Below, piece by piece: positions 34,236 through 42,411 of a stretch of 64,000 nt of DNA. Position 1 is the first letter of the stretch. Each line of letters starts with the position of its first letter. The translations under genes were made by a program, and so were the position numbers. Under the pieces are notes generated by a model, which saw only the letters and a program-made list of their open reading frames with translations, ran no database searches and was not told the origin of the DNA. This DNA is from Deinococcus sp. JMULE3 (GTDB taxonomy: Bacteria; Deinococcota; Deinococci; Deinococcales; Deinococcaceae), in NCBI RefSeq assembly GCF_013337115.1, contig NZ_SGWE01000005.1:266001-330000 (forward strand). Reading direction: 5' to 3'.

Positions 34236-35573
34236 TCAGTCGGCGGCCTGGAGTGCCTGCGGAATGAAGTCGCCGTGCCGTTCCAGCAGGTCGTCCACGA
34301 GGTTCCAGATCTGGTCGAGGTCCAGTTCGGCGCTGGTGTGCGGGTCGAGCATGGCGGCGTGGTAGATGTGCTCGCGGTTGCCGGTGACGAGCGCCTCGAC
34401 GGTCAGGGCCTGCACGTTGATGTTCGTCTGCATCAGACCCGCCAGTTGCGCCGGGATGTGGCCGATGCGGGTGGGCTGGATGCCCTGGCGGTCCACGAGA
34501 CAGGGGACTTCCACGCTGCACTCGTCGGGAAGGTTGCTGATCAGTTTGCCGCTGCCGGTCGCGGGGGAGTTCATGACGTTGCCGTACACCACGCGTGGTT
34601 GCCCGGTCACGATGGAGTGGATGATCAGCGAACCGTACTCGACGCTGCGTTTGACTTCCAGTGGTTCGGTGGGGTCCTGAAGTTTGACGCGCAGGTCCTC
34701 CCAGCCGCCGATCTGGCTGACACAGCGGCGCGGGTACTCGTCGAGCGGCACGTTGAATTTCTCGATCAGGTCGTCGCGGCCGTTCTTGATGAAGTACGGG
34801 ACGTACTCGCTGAAGTGTTCGCTACTCTCGGTCACGAAGTACCCCAGGCGGCGCAGCATCTCGTAACGCACGCGGTTCGCGGGGGGCACCTGGCCGGTGC
34901 GGGCCAGTTCCATCAGGCGCGGGTACAGGTCCTGACCCTGATGCTCGAATTTCAGGTAGAAGGCCATGTGGTTGATGCCGGCGCACAGGTAGTCGATCTC
35001 CTCGACGGGAATGCCGAGGTCGTCTGCGAGTTCCGATGCGGTGTGCTGCACGCTGTGGCACAGGCCGACCGTACGGATGCGGGGGCTCAGACGTGCCAGT
35101 CCCCAGACATTCATGGCCATGGGATTGACGTAGTTCATGTGCAGCGTGTCGGGGCACAGGCGTTCCATGTCGCGGCTCATGTCGGCCAGGACGGGAACTG
35201 TTCGGATGCCGCGCATGATGCCGCCGATGCCCAGGGTGTCGGCGATGGTCTGCTGCAGGCCGTACTGCCGGGGCACCTCGAAGTCGGTGACGGTGGCGGG
35301 TTCGTACCCGCCGACCTGGATCATGTTGATCACGAAGTCAGCGCCGTCCAGCGCGCGGTGGCGGTCGGTGGTGGCCGTCACGGTGGGGCGCGCGCCGACG
35401 GCGCTGGCCACGCGGTGGGCGACCTGTTCGGTCACGTCCAGGCGGGGCTGGTTGATGTCGAACAGGCGGATGTCCGCGCCGGCCAGTTCCGGGAAGCTGA
35501 GGATGTCGCCCAGCAGGTTCTTGGCGAAGACGGTGGAGCCGGCGCCGATCAGGGCGATTCGGGGTGCGTTCAT
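34236..35573 (-). CDS. melA: GH4 family alpha-galactosidase
   Basis: This NAD- and Mn-dependent glycosidase should hydrolyse alpha-galactosides such as melibiose or raffinose in the cytoplasm. It starts with a Rossmann motif (IALIGAGSTVFAKNLLGD) and has the MelA-type metal block GLCHSVQ and AGINHMAFYL. The 445-residue length matches MelA. It ends the sugar operon and has its own operator in the 153-base gap upstream, so it may have its own promoter. An alpha-glucosidase specificity cannot be fully excluded. The 162 bases between it and the converging McrB gene hold nothing I can name. Confidence 0.88.
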   Translation of the reverse strand: MNAPRIALIGAGSTVFAKNLLGDILSFPELAGADIRLFDINQPRLDVTEQVAHRVASAVGARPTVTATTDRHRALDGADFVINMIQVGGYEPATVTDFEVPRQYGLQQTIADTLGIGGIMRGIRTVPVLADMSRDMERLCPDTLHMNYVNPMAMNVWGLARLSPRIRTVGLCHSVQHTASELADDLGIPVEEIDYLCAGINHMAFYLKFEHQGQDLYPRLMELARTGQVPPANRVRYEMLRRLGYFVTESSEHFSEYVPYFIKNGRDDLIEKFNVPLDEYPRRCVSQIGGWEDLRVKLQDPTEPLEVKRSVEYGSLIIHSIVTGQPRVVYGNVMNSPATGSGKLISNLPDECSVEVPCLVDRQGIQPTRIGHIPAQLAGLMQTNINVQALTVEALVTGNREHIYHAAMLDPHTSAELDLDQIWNLVDDLLERHGDFIPQALQAAD

Positions 35574-35679
35574 GGGTGACCTCGGGCGTGGGTAAGGGGA
35601 TGGGTGGCTTGGATGTGGGCGGCCAGGGAGCTCTGGCCGCCGTGCGTGATCTGATGTTCCAAGGGCCTCTGGCACAGTA

Positions 35680-35693
35680 TTGGAACGTTCAAT
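35680..35693. promoter_or_regulatory. LacI-type operator upstream of melA
   Basis: TTGGAACGTTCAAT is a palindrome around a central CG (GAACGTTC core). It matches the operator at 40247-40260 at 11 of 14 positions, which suggests that the same LacI protein binds both and controls melA separately. Confidence 0.7.
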
Positions 35694-35726
35694 ATCGTGC
35701 TGGAACGGATGGGCCTGCAGGGCGGA

Positions 35727-37064
35727 TCACTTCAGCAGGCTGTTCACCTTGTCGTTGGCTGTTTTCACGATGTCCGCAGCCTTGCTTTTACCGCCGAAGA
35801 CACCCTGCAGGGCGCTGCTCATGACCGAGTTCACCTCGCTGCCCTTATCGGAAATCGGGAAGTAGAAGGTGCCGCCCTTGAGTTTCGCCTGTGCGGTGAA
35901 GACCGACACGTCCACGCCGCGCTGTTTGAAGGCGGCCAGGGCCAGGTTCGTCGAGGCGGGAATGGCGGGCAGGACCACGCCGCTGCGGCCCACGAGGTCC
36001 TGGCAGGAGCGGCTGCCCAGGAACTTCACCCATTTCCACGCGGCGTCCTGGTTCTTGCTGCCTACCCAGATCGAGTCGGCCAGACCGTTGAACATGCTCA
36101 TGCGTTTGCCGTTGGGTCCCTTGGGCAAGGGTGCGATCCCGACCTTGAACGGCAGTTTGCTGGTGTAGTCGCCGATCATCCACGAGCCGTTGGTGACCAT
36201 GGCGGCCTTCCCGGCGCGGAACAGGGTGTCGCCGGACGTGCCGGCCGCGCCGCTTTCCTGGAAGCTGGGAATGTACCCGTACTTCAGGTTCAGGTCGGCC
36301 AGCCACTGGATGGTCTGTGCGAAGCGGGGGTCACTGTAGTTGTACGAGTTGCTGAACGGGCCTGCGGTGGCGCTCCAGCCGAGCGTGGCCGCCAGGAACG
36401 ACCACTGGGTCTGCCCGTTGAAGTTCGCGTCGTAGTTCGTCTGGTAGCCGTACTGCGTGACGGCCTTGCGGTTGAACTTGCCTGACAGGCCGTTGTTCCC
36501 GTCCCGGTCGACCGTCAGGCGCGCGATGGCTTTCTGGTAGGTGCCGCCGTCTTTGGGGTTCCAGGTGAGGTTGCTCAGGTCACTGGGTTTCATGCCGGCT
36601 TTCTTCAGCAGGTCGGTGTTGTAGAAGATCGCGACCGTGTCGAAGTCCTTGGGCAGGCCGTACTGCTTGCCGCCGCGGCCCCACAGGTCTTTCAGGCCGG
36701 GGTAGTAGATGTCGGTGGCGACCTTGTCCCGCGCGATCAGCGGGGCGAGGTCCACGAGTTGGTTGTTCGCGGCGAACTGCGGGTAGAACGCGAGGTGGTT
36801 GGTGAACACGTCCGGCGCGGTACCGGAGACCATGCCGGTCGTGATGGCCTGCCAGTAGTCGTCCCAGCCTTTCTGGCTGATCTTGATGCTCACGTCCGGG
36901 TTGGCTTTCGTGAAGGCGGCGGCGCACTGCTGGTAGGCGGGCTGCTGGTTGCTGTCCCACAGCCAGTACTGCAGGGTGGTGGCAGCCTGCGCGCTGCTGG
37001 CGAGGGGACCGGCGATCACGGTCAGGGCGGCGGTCAGGCTGAGCGTCTTGTTCAGGTTCTTCAT
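35727..37064 (-). CDS. Sugar ABC transporter substrate-binding protein (CUT1)
   Basis: The 445-residue protein has a signal peptide (residues 1-28, ending SSAQA) and the MalE/UgpB-like fold (FTKANPDVSIKISQKGWDDYWQAI, SGTAPDVFTNHLAFYP, LFRAGKAAMVTNGSWMIGDY). Context suggests binding of alpha-galactosides. No lipobox is present, so a free periplasmic receptor is likely. It lies between the permease genes and melA. Confidence 0.92.
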   Translation of the reverse strand: MKNLNKTLSLTAALTVIAGPLASSAQAATTLQYWLWDSNQQPAYQQCAAAFTKANPDVSIKISQKGWDDYWQAITTGMVSGTAPDVFTNHLAFYPQFAANNQLVDLAPLIARDKVATDIYYPGLKDLWGRGGKQYGLPKDFDTVAIFYNTDLLKKAGMKPSDLSNLTWNPKDGGTYQKAIARLTVDRDGNNGLSGKFNRKAVTQYGYQTNYDANFNGQTQWSFLAATLGWSATAGPFSNSYNYSDPRFAQTIQWLADLNLKYGYIPSFQESGAAGTSGDTLFRAGKAAMVTNGSWMIGDYTSKLPFKVGIAPLPKGPNGKRMSMFNGLADSIWVGSKNQDAAWKWVKFLGSRSCQDLVGRSGVVLPAIPASTNLALAAFKQRGVDVSVFTAQAKLKGGTFYFPISDKGSEVNSVMSSALQGVFGGKSKAADIVKTANDKVNSLLK

Positions 37065-37174
37065 GGTGGTCTCCTGCGGAAAGTGAGGGCGGCGGGACAG
37101 GGCTGCTACCGGAAGGGGCTGCTACGGGAAGGGACCGCAGGGAGCGGGTGGAGCGCGGGTGCGGCGGCGCATGG

Positions 37175-38107
37175 TCACTTGGCGCCGCTGAAGGCCAGCG
37201 ATTCCACGACCCGGCGGCCCAGTACGATCAGCAGCAGGAACACGGGAATGATGGCGACGAAGGTTCCAGCCATCAGTCCGGTCCAGTCGGGCGCGCCCTG
37301 TGGCGTCTGGGTTTTGAAGACCTGCAGCGCTACCGGCAGCGTGTACGCGGCCTCGTCACGGGCGATCAGGAAGGGCCAGAAGAACTCGTTCCACATGCCG
37401 ATGGTGGTCAGGATGCCCAGCGTGATCAGCGGTCCCTGGCTCATGGGGAGCGTGATGCGCCAGAAGATGGTGAGGGGGCCGGCGCCGTCCAGGTAGGCGG
37501 CTTCCTCGGTCTCGCGGGGCAGGGACAGGAAGAACTGCCGCAGGAAGAACACGGCGAACGGCGACATCAGGACGAAGGGCGCGACCATGCCGGGCATGGT
37601 GTTCAGCAGGCCCAGGTTCTTGATGGTCACGAAGTTGGGGATGGACAGCACGATGGCTGGGATCATCAGCGCGATCAGGAACAGGGTGAAGATGGCGTCC
37701 CGGCCGGGGAATTTCAGGCGGGCGAAGGCGTAGGCGGCCATGGCCGAGAAGAACGTCTGGCCGATCACGATGATGAAGGTGAAGACGGCGCTGTTCTGCA
37801 TGGCCCGCGCGAAGCTGATGGAGCTGCCGGACCCGCCGGCGGCCTGCGCGGCTTCGGGGCTCAGCAGGCCCAGGACGCGCTGGAAGTTGATCAGGGTGGG
37901 CTGGGCGGGCCAGAGCGTGCTGGCCTCGCCGAACAGGGCCTGATTGGTGGTCAGCGCCGTTTTTAGAACGATAAATATTGGGAACACGGAGATCACGATC
38001 ATGACCGCCAGGGACACCCAGGCCAGTGCGCGGCCCGGCGTGAGCCGCGTGCGGCGGCGCGCGGGAGCAGGAAGAGCGGAAGCGGAAGCGGGGGGAACCG
38101 TGGTCAT
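37175..38107 (-). CDS. ABC transporter permease (MalG type)
   Basis: Six hydrophobic segments and the EAA loop RETEEAAYLDGAGPLTIFWRITLPMSQGP mark a CUT1 permease of 310 residues. The stretch at 37958-37990, encoding FPIFIVLKTAL, is unusually A+T-rich for this genome but stays in frame. No ATPase gene lies in the operon. Confidence 0.92.
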   Translation of the reverse strand: MTTVPPASASALPAPARRRTRLTPGRALAWVSLAVMIVISVFPIFIVLKTALTTNQALFGEASTLWPAQPTLINFQRVLGLLSPEAAQAAGGSGSSISFARAMQNSAVFTFIIVIGQTFFSAMAAYAFARLKFPGRDAIFTLFLIALMIPAIVLSIPNFVTIKNLGLLNTMPGMVAPFVLMSPFAVFFLRQFFLSLPRETEEAAYLDGAGPLTIFWRITLPMSQGPLITLGILTTIGMWNEFFWPFLIARDEAAYTLPVALQVFKTQTPQGAPDWTGLMAGTFVAIIPVFLLLIVLGRRVVESLAFSGAK

Positions 38108-38165
38108 TTCAGAACTCCTTGACGTGGGAGGCGGTCGACGCGGCCAGCCTGGTGGGCGGCGCAGG

Positions 38166-39092
38166 TCAGTCCAGGTCGGATTCGTTGGCCCGCAGCAGGC
38201 GCATCTGCATCAGCGTGAAGAACACCAGCAGCGCGAACAGCAGCATGCTCATGGCGGTCGCGTAGCCCATCTTGAAGAAGGAAAAAGCGTTCTGGTAGAT
38301 GTAGTACACCAGCACCTTGGTCGAATCGACCGGGCCGCCCTGCGTGGTCACGGCCACCGTATCGAAAATCTGGAACGACCCGATCACCGACGTGACCAGC
38401 ACGAACACCGTCACCGGGCGCAGCAGCGGCAGCGTGATCCGCCAGAACGTGCGGCCCTCACTGGCCCCGTCGATCGCGGCGGCCTCGTACACCGAGCGCG
38501 GAATGGCCTGCAAGCCCGCGTAGAACAGCAGCGCGTTGAACCCCACGTGCTTCCAGATGTTCACCATGGCAATTGTCGGAATGGCCTGATCCGCCCCCGT
38601 GAAGAACGCCTGCTTGCCCAGCGGCGTGGCCGCCAGCCACTGATTCACGATGCCCAGCAGCGGGTCGAGCATCCACAGGAAGATCAGGCCGACCAGCACG
38701 TTCGACAGCAGGTAAGGCACGATCAGCAGGCCCTTGACGAACATGCTTTTCACCAGGCGGTCCATCGCCACGGCCAGCACAATGGCCAGCAGCGTCTGCA
38801 GCGGAATGTTCCACGCGACGTACTTCAGGGTGATGCCCAGCGACCGCCAGAACTGCGGGTCACGGAGGGCCTGATCGTAGTTCGCCAGTCCCACGTTGTT
38901 CGGGGCGCTCAGCAGGTTCCAGTCCGTGAAACTGATCTGCAGGCCGCGTAGCGCCGGGTAGAGGTAGAACACGGCGAACCCGATCAGGGCCGGCAGGATG
39001 AACAGGTACCCCACCAGTGCCTGAGAGCGGTTCCGGTGACGGCGGGCTGCAGCCTGAGCGGCGTGTGGAGCTTCATGGGTACCGGTGGTCAT
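38166..39092 (-). CDS. ABC transporter permease (MalF type)
   Basis: This is the partner permease of 308 residues with six hydrophobic segments and the EAA loop SVYEAAAIDGASEGRTFWRITLPLLRP. The ATG at 39092 follows an AGGAGAA ribosome site; the frame stays open further upstream but lacks such a site. The spacing to the LacI gene is about 100 bases. Confidence 0.92.
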   Translation of the reverse strand: MTTGTHEAPHAAQAAARRHRNRSQALVGYLFILPALIGFAVFYLYPALRGLQISFTDWNLLSAPNNVGLANYDQALRDPQFWRSLGITLKYVAWNIPLQTLLAIVLAVAMDRLVKSMFVKGLLIVPYLLSNVLVGLIFLWMLDPLLGIVNQWLAATPLGKQAFFTGADQAIPTIAMVNIWKHVGFNALLFYAGLQAIPRSVYEAAAIDGASEGRTFWRITLPLLRPVTVFVLVTSVIGSFQIFDTVAVTTQGGPVDSTKVLVYYIYQNAFSFFKMGYATAMSMLLFALLVFFTLMQMRLLRANESDLD

Positions 39093-39192
39093 ACGTTCTC
39101 CTGTGGTGGGGGGTCCGGGTGCCGGGTCTGGAGGGAGCCCGGTGCTGTTCCGGGCGGACGGAGGCGCAGACACGTCCTGTCCGGGGAGAGTG

Positions 39193-40194
39193 TCAGCTGG
39201 AGTCCCGCACGACCAATTCGGTCGGGAAGCACCGGGCGGGCTGATCCTCACCGGTCTCGATCAGGTTCAGCAGGTCCTGCACGGCGGCGCGCGCCATGGC
39301 CTCATGCGGTACGCGCACCGTGGTCAGGCGGGGCGTGGTGTACAGCGTGAACTCGAAATCGTCGAAGCCACTGATCGCCAGCGTACCCGGCACGTCAATA
39401 CCCAGCTGATGTGCGGCCAGCAGCGCCCCGGCCGCCATGCGGTCGTTTCCGGCCAGGATCGCGTCCGGGGCGTCACCCTGAAGCAGCGTGCGGGCGGCCC
39501 GTTCGCCGCTGTCGAACGACCAGTCGCCGTTCACCACGCGGCCCCGAAGGCCCAGTTCCTGCACGGACGCCAGAAACTGCTCGTGGCGTTCCACGCCGGA
39601 ACTGCCGGGGTCCGCCAGTGGGATGATCAGTGCCAGATCACGGCGGCCCTGCGCGGCGTGGTGGGCGACCAGTTCACGCATGCCGCCCCGGTAGTCGGCG
39701 AACACGGTGTTCACGAGGGTGTCGTCGAAATGCTGATCGAACATGACGCTGCTCATGCCCCACTCGCGGGTGGTGCGCCACTGCTGCGCCGTCATGTTCT
39801 GGCCCACGATCACCGAGCCGCCCATCTGGCGCTGCAGGAAGCGCTGGCGCAACCGGTCGAAGGTCTCCGGCTGCTCTCCGAGCAGGAAGGCCACGTTCAT
39901 GGTGTAGCCGCGCAGGTCGGCCTCAGCCACGAAGGACGACTGGATCAGGTTGCGGTAGGGGTCGGCAATCTGGTCGGCGTCGTGGTTGTAGAAGGCGCAG
40001 CACAGCGCGGTGATGCGCGCCTCCCGCAACGCCTTGGCGGCCACATTGGGGTGGTAGTCCAGTTCGGCCACGGCCTTCAGGACGCGCTGGCGGGTGGCGG
40101 GCCTGACGTGCGGGTGGTCGTTCAGGACGTTGGAGACGGTCTGGTGAGATACGCCGGCGTGCGCAGCGACGTCTTTCAGGGTGGCCTGGGACAT
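39193..40194 (-). CDS. LacI-family repressor of the alpha-galactoside operon
   Basis: This is a canonical LacI protein of 333 residues: HTH TLKDVAAHAGVSHQTVSNVLN, hinge PNVAAKALREARIT, then a sugar-binding domain with AISGFDDFEFTLYTTPRLTT. It is the first gene of the operon, with a well-formed promoter and overlapping operator just upstream, so it is probably autoregulated. The inducer is likely an alpha-galactoside; this is inferred from melA. Confidence 0.92.
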   Translation of the reverse strand: MSQATLKDVAAHAGVSHQTVSNVLNDHPHVRPATRQRVLKAVAELDYHPNVAAKALREARITALCCAFYNHDADQIADPYRNLIQSSFVAEADLRGYTMNVAFLLGEQPETFDRLRQRFLQRQMGGSVIVGQNMTAQQWRTTREWGMSSVMFDQHFDDTLVNTVFADYRGGMRELVAHHAAQGRRDLALIIPLADPGSSGVERHEQFLASVQELGLRGRVVNGDWSFDSGERAARTLLQGDAPDAILAGNDRMAAGALLAAHQLGIDVPGTLAISGFDDFEFTLYTTPRLTTVRVPHEAMARAAVQDLLNLIETGEDQPARCFPTELVVRDSS

Positions 40195-40246
40195 GGGGGT
40201 TCTCCGGCAGGTAAAAGGAATGGACGGGAGCAGATCTCCCGACTGA

Positions 40247-40290
40247 TTTGAACGTTAAAAAAATCTAACATAAGATTTCGCTCCTGTCAA
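40247..40290 (-). promoter_or_regulatory. Promoter and LacI operator of the alpha-galactoside operon
   Basis: On the minus strand: -35 TTGACA (40290-40285), 17-base spacer, -10 TAGATT (40267-40262). The palindrome TTTGAACGTTAAAA (40247-40260) covers the predicted start point. The same core (GAACGTT) recurs before melA. Confidence 0.78.
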
Positions 40291-40310
40291 TTTGATCTGC
40301 CCCCCGAAAA

Positions 40311-41047
40311 GTCGACCTCACCAGCATCCCCAAGACCGGCCAGAAGCTTCCCGCTGTTCGCGTGCAGGGCGGCGTCCACGGCATTCACCTCGTGGTCCTG
40401 TATGTCGTGTACGGCACACTCAAGTTTCCGGTCGGGTATCGCGCGTGGCTCGCCTTGGATCTCCTCGCCACCGTTCCACAGCCGATCCGGCGGCGATTCG
40501 ACGTGTGCGTGCTGGCGGACAGCGGGTTCGAGTCCGCGACGTTCCTGCAGGGCGTGCGGGATGAGGGGTCCGAGTTCGTCGTGGGTGTTCGGTCGAATCG
40601 GCGCACCGATCACTCAGGTCGAGTGACCGTGAGTGACTGCGAGCACGGCAGCTGGCTGTCGCTCCACAACTGGCCGTGGGAGGTCGTGACGTTGGCCCGA
40701 TTTGACCGGGGCGACCGGACCTTCTTCTCGGTGTCGCCAGAGAGGGAAAACGTCGGTGGGCGATCGAATCCTTCTTCAAGGAATCCAAGCATCAGTTCGG
40801 GTTGAACCAGTTCGCTCTTCATACCGCTCAGGGGCTGGATCGCTGGGTGTTCCTGGTGTGTGCGGCGTTCACGCTGACCGTGCTGTGCGCCGGAGGAGGA
40901 AAAACGCTGGAAGAGGATGCCAGGCTGGCGGCGCAGATCGCACTGCCTGCACTGGTCGTTGTGCGGCTGATGATCGAGGTCCAGCGACACGAGGAATTGC
41001 TGCGCCAGCACGGCTATTCAGTCCATCTATCCAGGTGCAGGATCTGA
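40311..41047 (+). pseudogene. Broken IS4-like transposase
   Basis: The first frame (from 40311, [14 protein letters not shown]) carries [16 protein letters not shown] with the second DDE aspartate. The N-terminal part with the first Asp is absent. Near 40745 the frame is lost: [21 protein letters not shown], with the third acidic residue, continues in another frame to 41047. Part of the sequence before RRWAIE also seems deleted. The element therefore has at least a 5' truncation and a frameshift/deletion and cannot make an active enzyme. The family is assigned by the W-x-IE-x-FFKE-x-K motif. Confidence 0.8.
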
Positions 41048-41069
41048 GTACTGCACTCTTGACAGATCA

Positions 41070-41310
41070 GTCTCGTCGATGAGTTTGCTGGCGCGTTTTT
41101 CGAGGAGTTTGTGCTCAAGACCTGTTGCGTAGTGGTGGGTCAAATTTAGGAAAAGGCCGTCAATGACAGCTAGAACCGCCCAATATTGTACTCAGTCAAG
41201 GAAGCGGTAATTTTGGGCGACTCGGACGACGCTTCTGAGGCCGCGCCTCGTTACCGCGCAACAGTTCTTCACTCAGGGCGTGGGTGATCGTCATGCGTTC
41301 AGTGGACACC
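41070..41310 (-). pseudogene. N-terminal remnant of a second copy of the phage-like gene
   Basis: On the minus strand the GTG start (41310) and the first ~13 codons match the gene at 30709 (VSTERMTIT...). A 151-bp insertion follows, then codons 14-28 (EHKLLEKRASKLIDET). The homology stops at 41070, where transposon-derived sequence begins. The rest of the gene was lost. Confidence 0.8.
41118..41268. mobile_element. 151-bp MITE with TCA target duplication
   Basis: The ends are inverted repeats: left AGACCTGTTGCG, right (reverse complement) AGAACTGTTGCG, 11 of 12 matching. The trinucleotide TCA stands on both sides (41115-41117 and 41269-41271). The first leader copy at 30624-30845 shows the uninterrupted site GCTCACTCAGG with a single TCA. 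It has no coding capacity. The ends and 3-bp duplication resemble IS5/IS427-like elements; the parent IS is not in the window. Confidence 0.9.
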
Positions 41311-41479
41311 GGCAGGGACCTCCGGGTCGGACGAGAACACTCGGGACGGGGCGGCGCGGTGTGGCCTGGCGGCGGGATGACGCGGGAAGACGAACCCTAC
41401 CGGGCGCGCAGGCCAGCGGTCAAGTGCGTCATTACCTGACGTGCCCTTGTGTTCATGTGAACCGTACAGGAGGGACCTC

Positions 41480-42124
41480 ATGCTGCCCGGACCGCCCGTC
41501 TATATCGCCTGCACGCACTGCGCCGCCCCCGCCCATTACCGCCTGTTCCTGTCCTGGAACACCTTCGGAGTGACGGTATGGACGGACGGCGTGAACCTCG
41601 CCCCCATGACCCCGATCTTCACCTGGGTCACCCGCTGCTCTACCTGCGGAGGCTACTACTGGCTGGAGGACGCCGACGAACTCCCGTTCGACCCGGATCG
41701 CCCCTTCCCGCCCGAGGTTCACCGCCTCAACGCCGACGACTACCTGGGAGCGATCGACGCCGGACTGGCCGACGACGCTCGGGGATTCGACCTGAAGGTC
41801 TGGGCATGGCAGCGGTATAACGACGCCTTCCGTGACCGGCCGCCTGGGAGCTGCGCGCCACCGGTGACTGGCCGATACCGCGCCCTGATCGAGGAACTGA
41901 GTGATTTCACGCCTGTCACGGTCAACGATCAGCTGTTCCGTGCTGAACTCACCCGCTCTCTGGGCCGGTTCTCGGAGGCGTCGACCATGTTGATGTCGAT
42001 CACCGGTGAGCGGAGCGTGCCGTACGTGGCGGTGATGAGGGCGCGGTGCGCCGCGCAGGACCCTGGCGTGGCCAGGGTGCCAGGCGGGCGCCACCCGGTC
42101 TGGCAGGACCACGACGACCGCTGA
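41480..42124 (+). CDS. Hypothetical protein with a zinc-ribbon-like N-terminus
   Basis: The 214-residue protein carries two CxxC pairs, CTHC (residues 10-13) and CSTC (around 55-58), that could bind zinc. Between and after them lie aromatic-rich strands (WNTFGVTVWTDGVNLAP, YYWLEDADELPF). The C-terminal half is helical (YRALIEELSDFTPVTVNDQLFRAELTRSLGRFSEA) and could be a TPR-like unit. The ATG follows a strong AGGAGGG site (41468-41474). I do not recognise the family. It is the first gene after the duplicated leader and has about 290 bases of its own 3' gap, so it is probably not in the tubulin-like operon's transcript. Confidence 0.65.
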   Translation: MLPGPPVYIACTHCAAPAHYRLFLSWNTFGVTVWTDGVNLAPMTPIFTWVTRCSTCGGYYWLEDADELPFDPDRPFPPEVHRLNADDYLGAIDAGLADDARGFDLKVWAWQRYNDAFRDRPPGSCAPPVTGRYRALIEELSDFTPVTVNDQLFRAELTRSLGRFSEASTMLMSITGERSVPYVAVMRARCAAQDPGVARVPGGRHPVWQDHDDR

Positions 42125-42213
42125 CAGTGGTTTCCAGTTCCACCCTGGGGCGACAACCACGCCCTCCAATTCCACTTCCAGCCGCTGTCTTTTTCAGATG
42201 CTCGCTCTGCTCG

Positions 42214-42250
42214 TTCAGGAGTATTGAAAGCTCCCTTCGATACTCCTGAA
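42214..42250. terminator. 11-bp perfect hairpin between the zinc-ribbon gene and the tubulin-like operon
   Basis: TTCAGGAGTAT (42214-42224) pairs with ATACTCCTGAA (42240-42250). It most likely ends the preceding transcript. A second G/C hairpin (CAGGGTGGGGG ... CCCCCCCTG, about 42296-42322) lies between it and the next promoter. Confidence 0.6.
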
Positions 42251-42339
42251 TTCTGCTGTGAGGCCTCCCCCTTCTGAACCGATTGAGACATTTTCGACAG
42301 GGTGGGGGTATCGCCCCCCCTGCGGTGCCACATGTGCGC

Positions 42340-42368
42340 CTGACTGCACCTGGACAGCTGCCTATGAT
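42340..42368 (+). promoter_or_regulatory. Promoter of the tubulin-like/MotAB-like operon
   Basis: -35 CTGACT (42340-42345), 17-base spacer, -10 TATGAT (42363-42368). It stands 44 bases before the ATG of the first gene, which has a GAGG ribosome site (42398-42401). Confidence 0.6.
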
Positions 42369-42411
42369 GGCGCGCAGCACACTCCGGCTCACTTCATGAG
42401 GACACGCTGAG

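Larger units (their letters stand above)
41070..41433. repeat. Leader segment, second copy (interrupted)
   Basis: This is homologous to 30624-30845, with a MITE at 41118-41268 and a small internal deletion near 41362 relative to the first copy. It ends just before the zinc-ribbon gene at 41480, as the first copy ends just before the nuclease gene. Confidence 0.9.

Noticed and set aside
37958..37990. A+T-rich patch inside the permease gene as an internal promoter or insertion
   Set aside because: The frame and family sequence (FPIFIVLKTAL) run through it without a break; a local codon-choice effect is enough.
42296..42322. G/C hairpin upstream of the tubulin-like operon as a riboswitch
   Set aside because: It lies upstream of the best promoter, so it would not be in the operon's leader RNA. 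I recognise no riboswitch core there.
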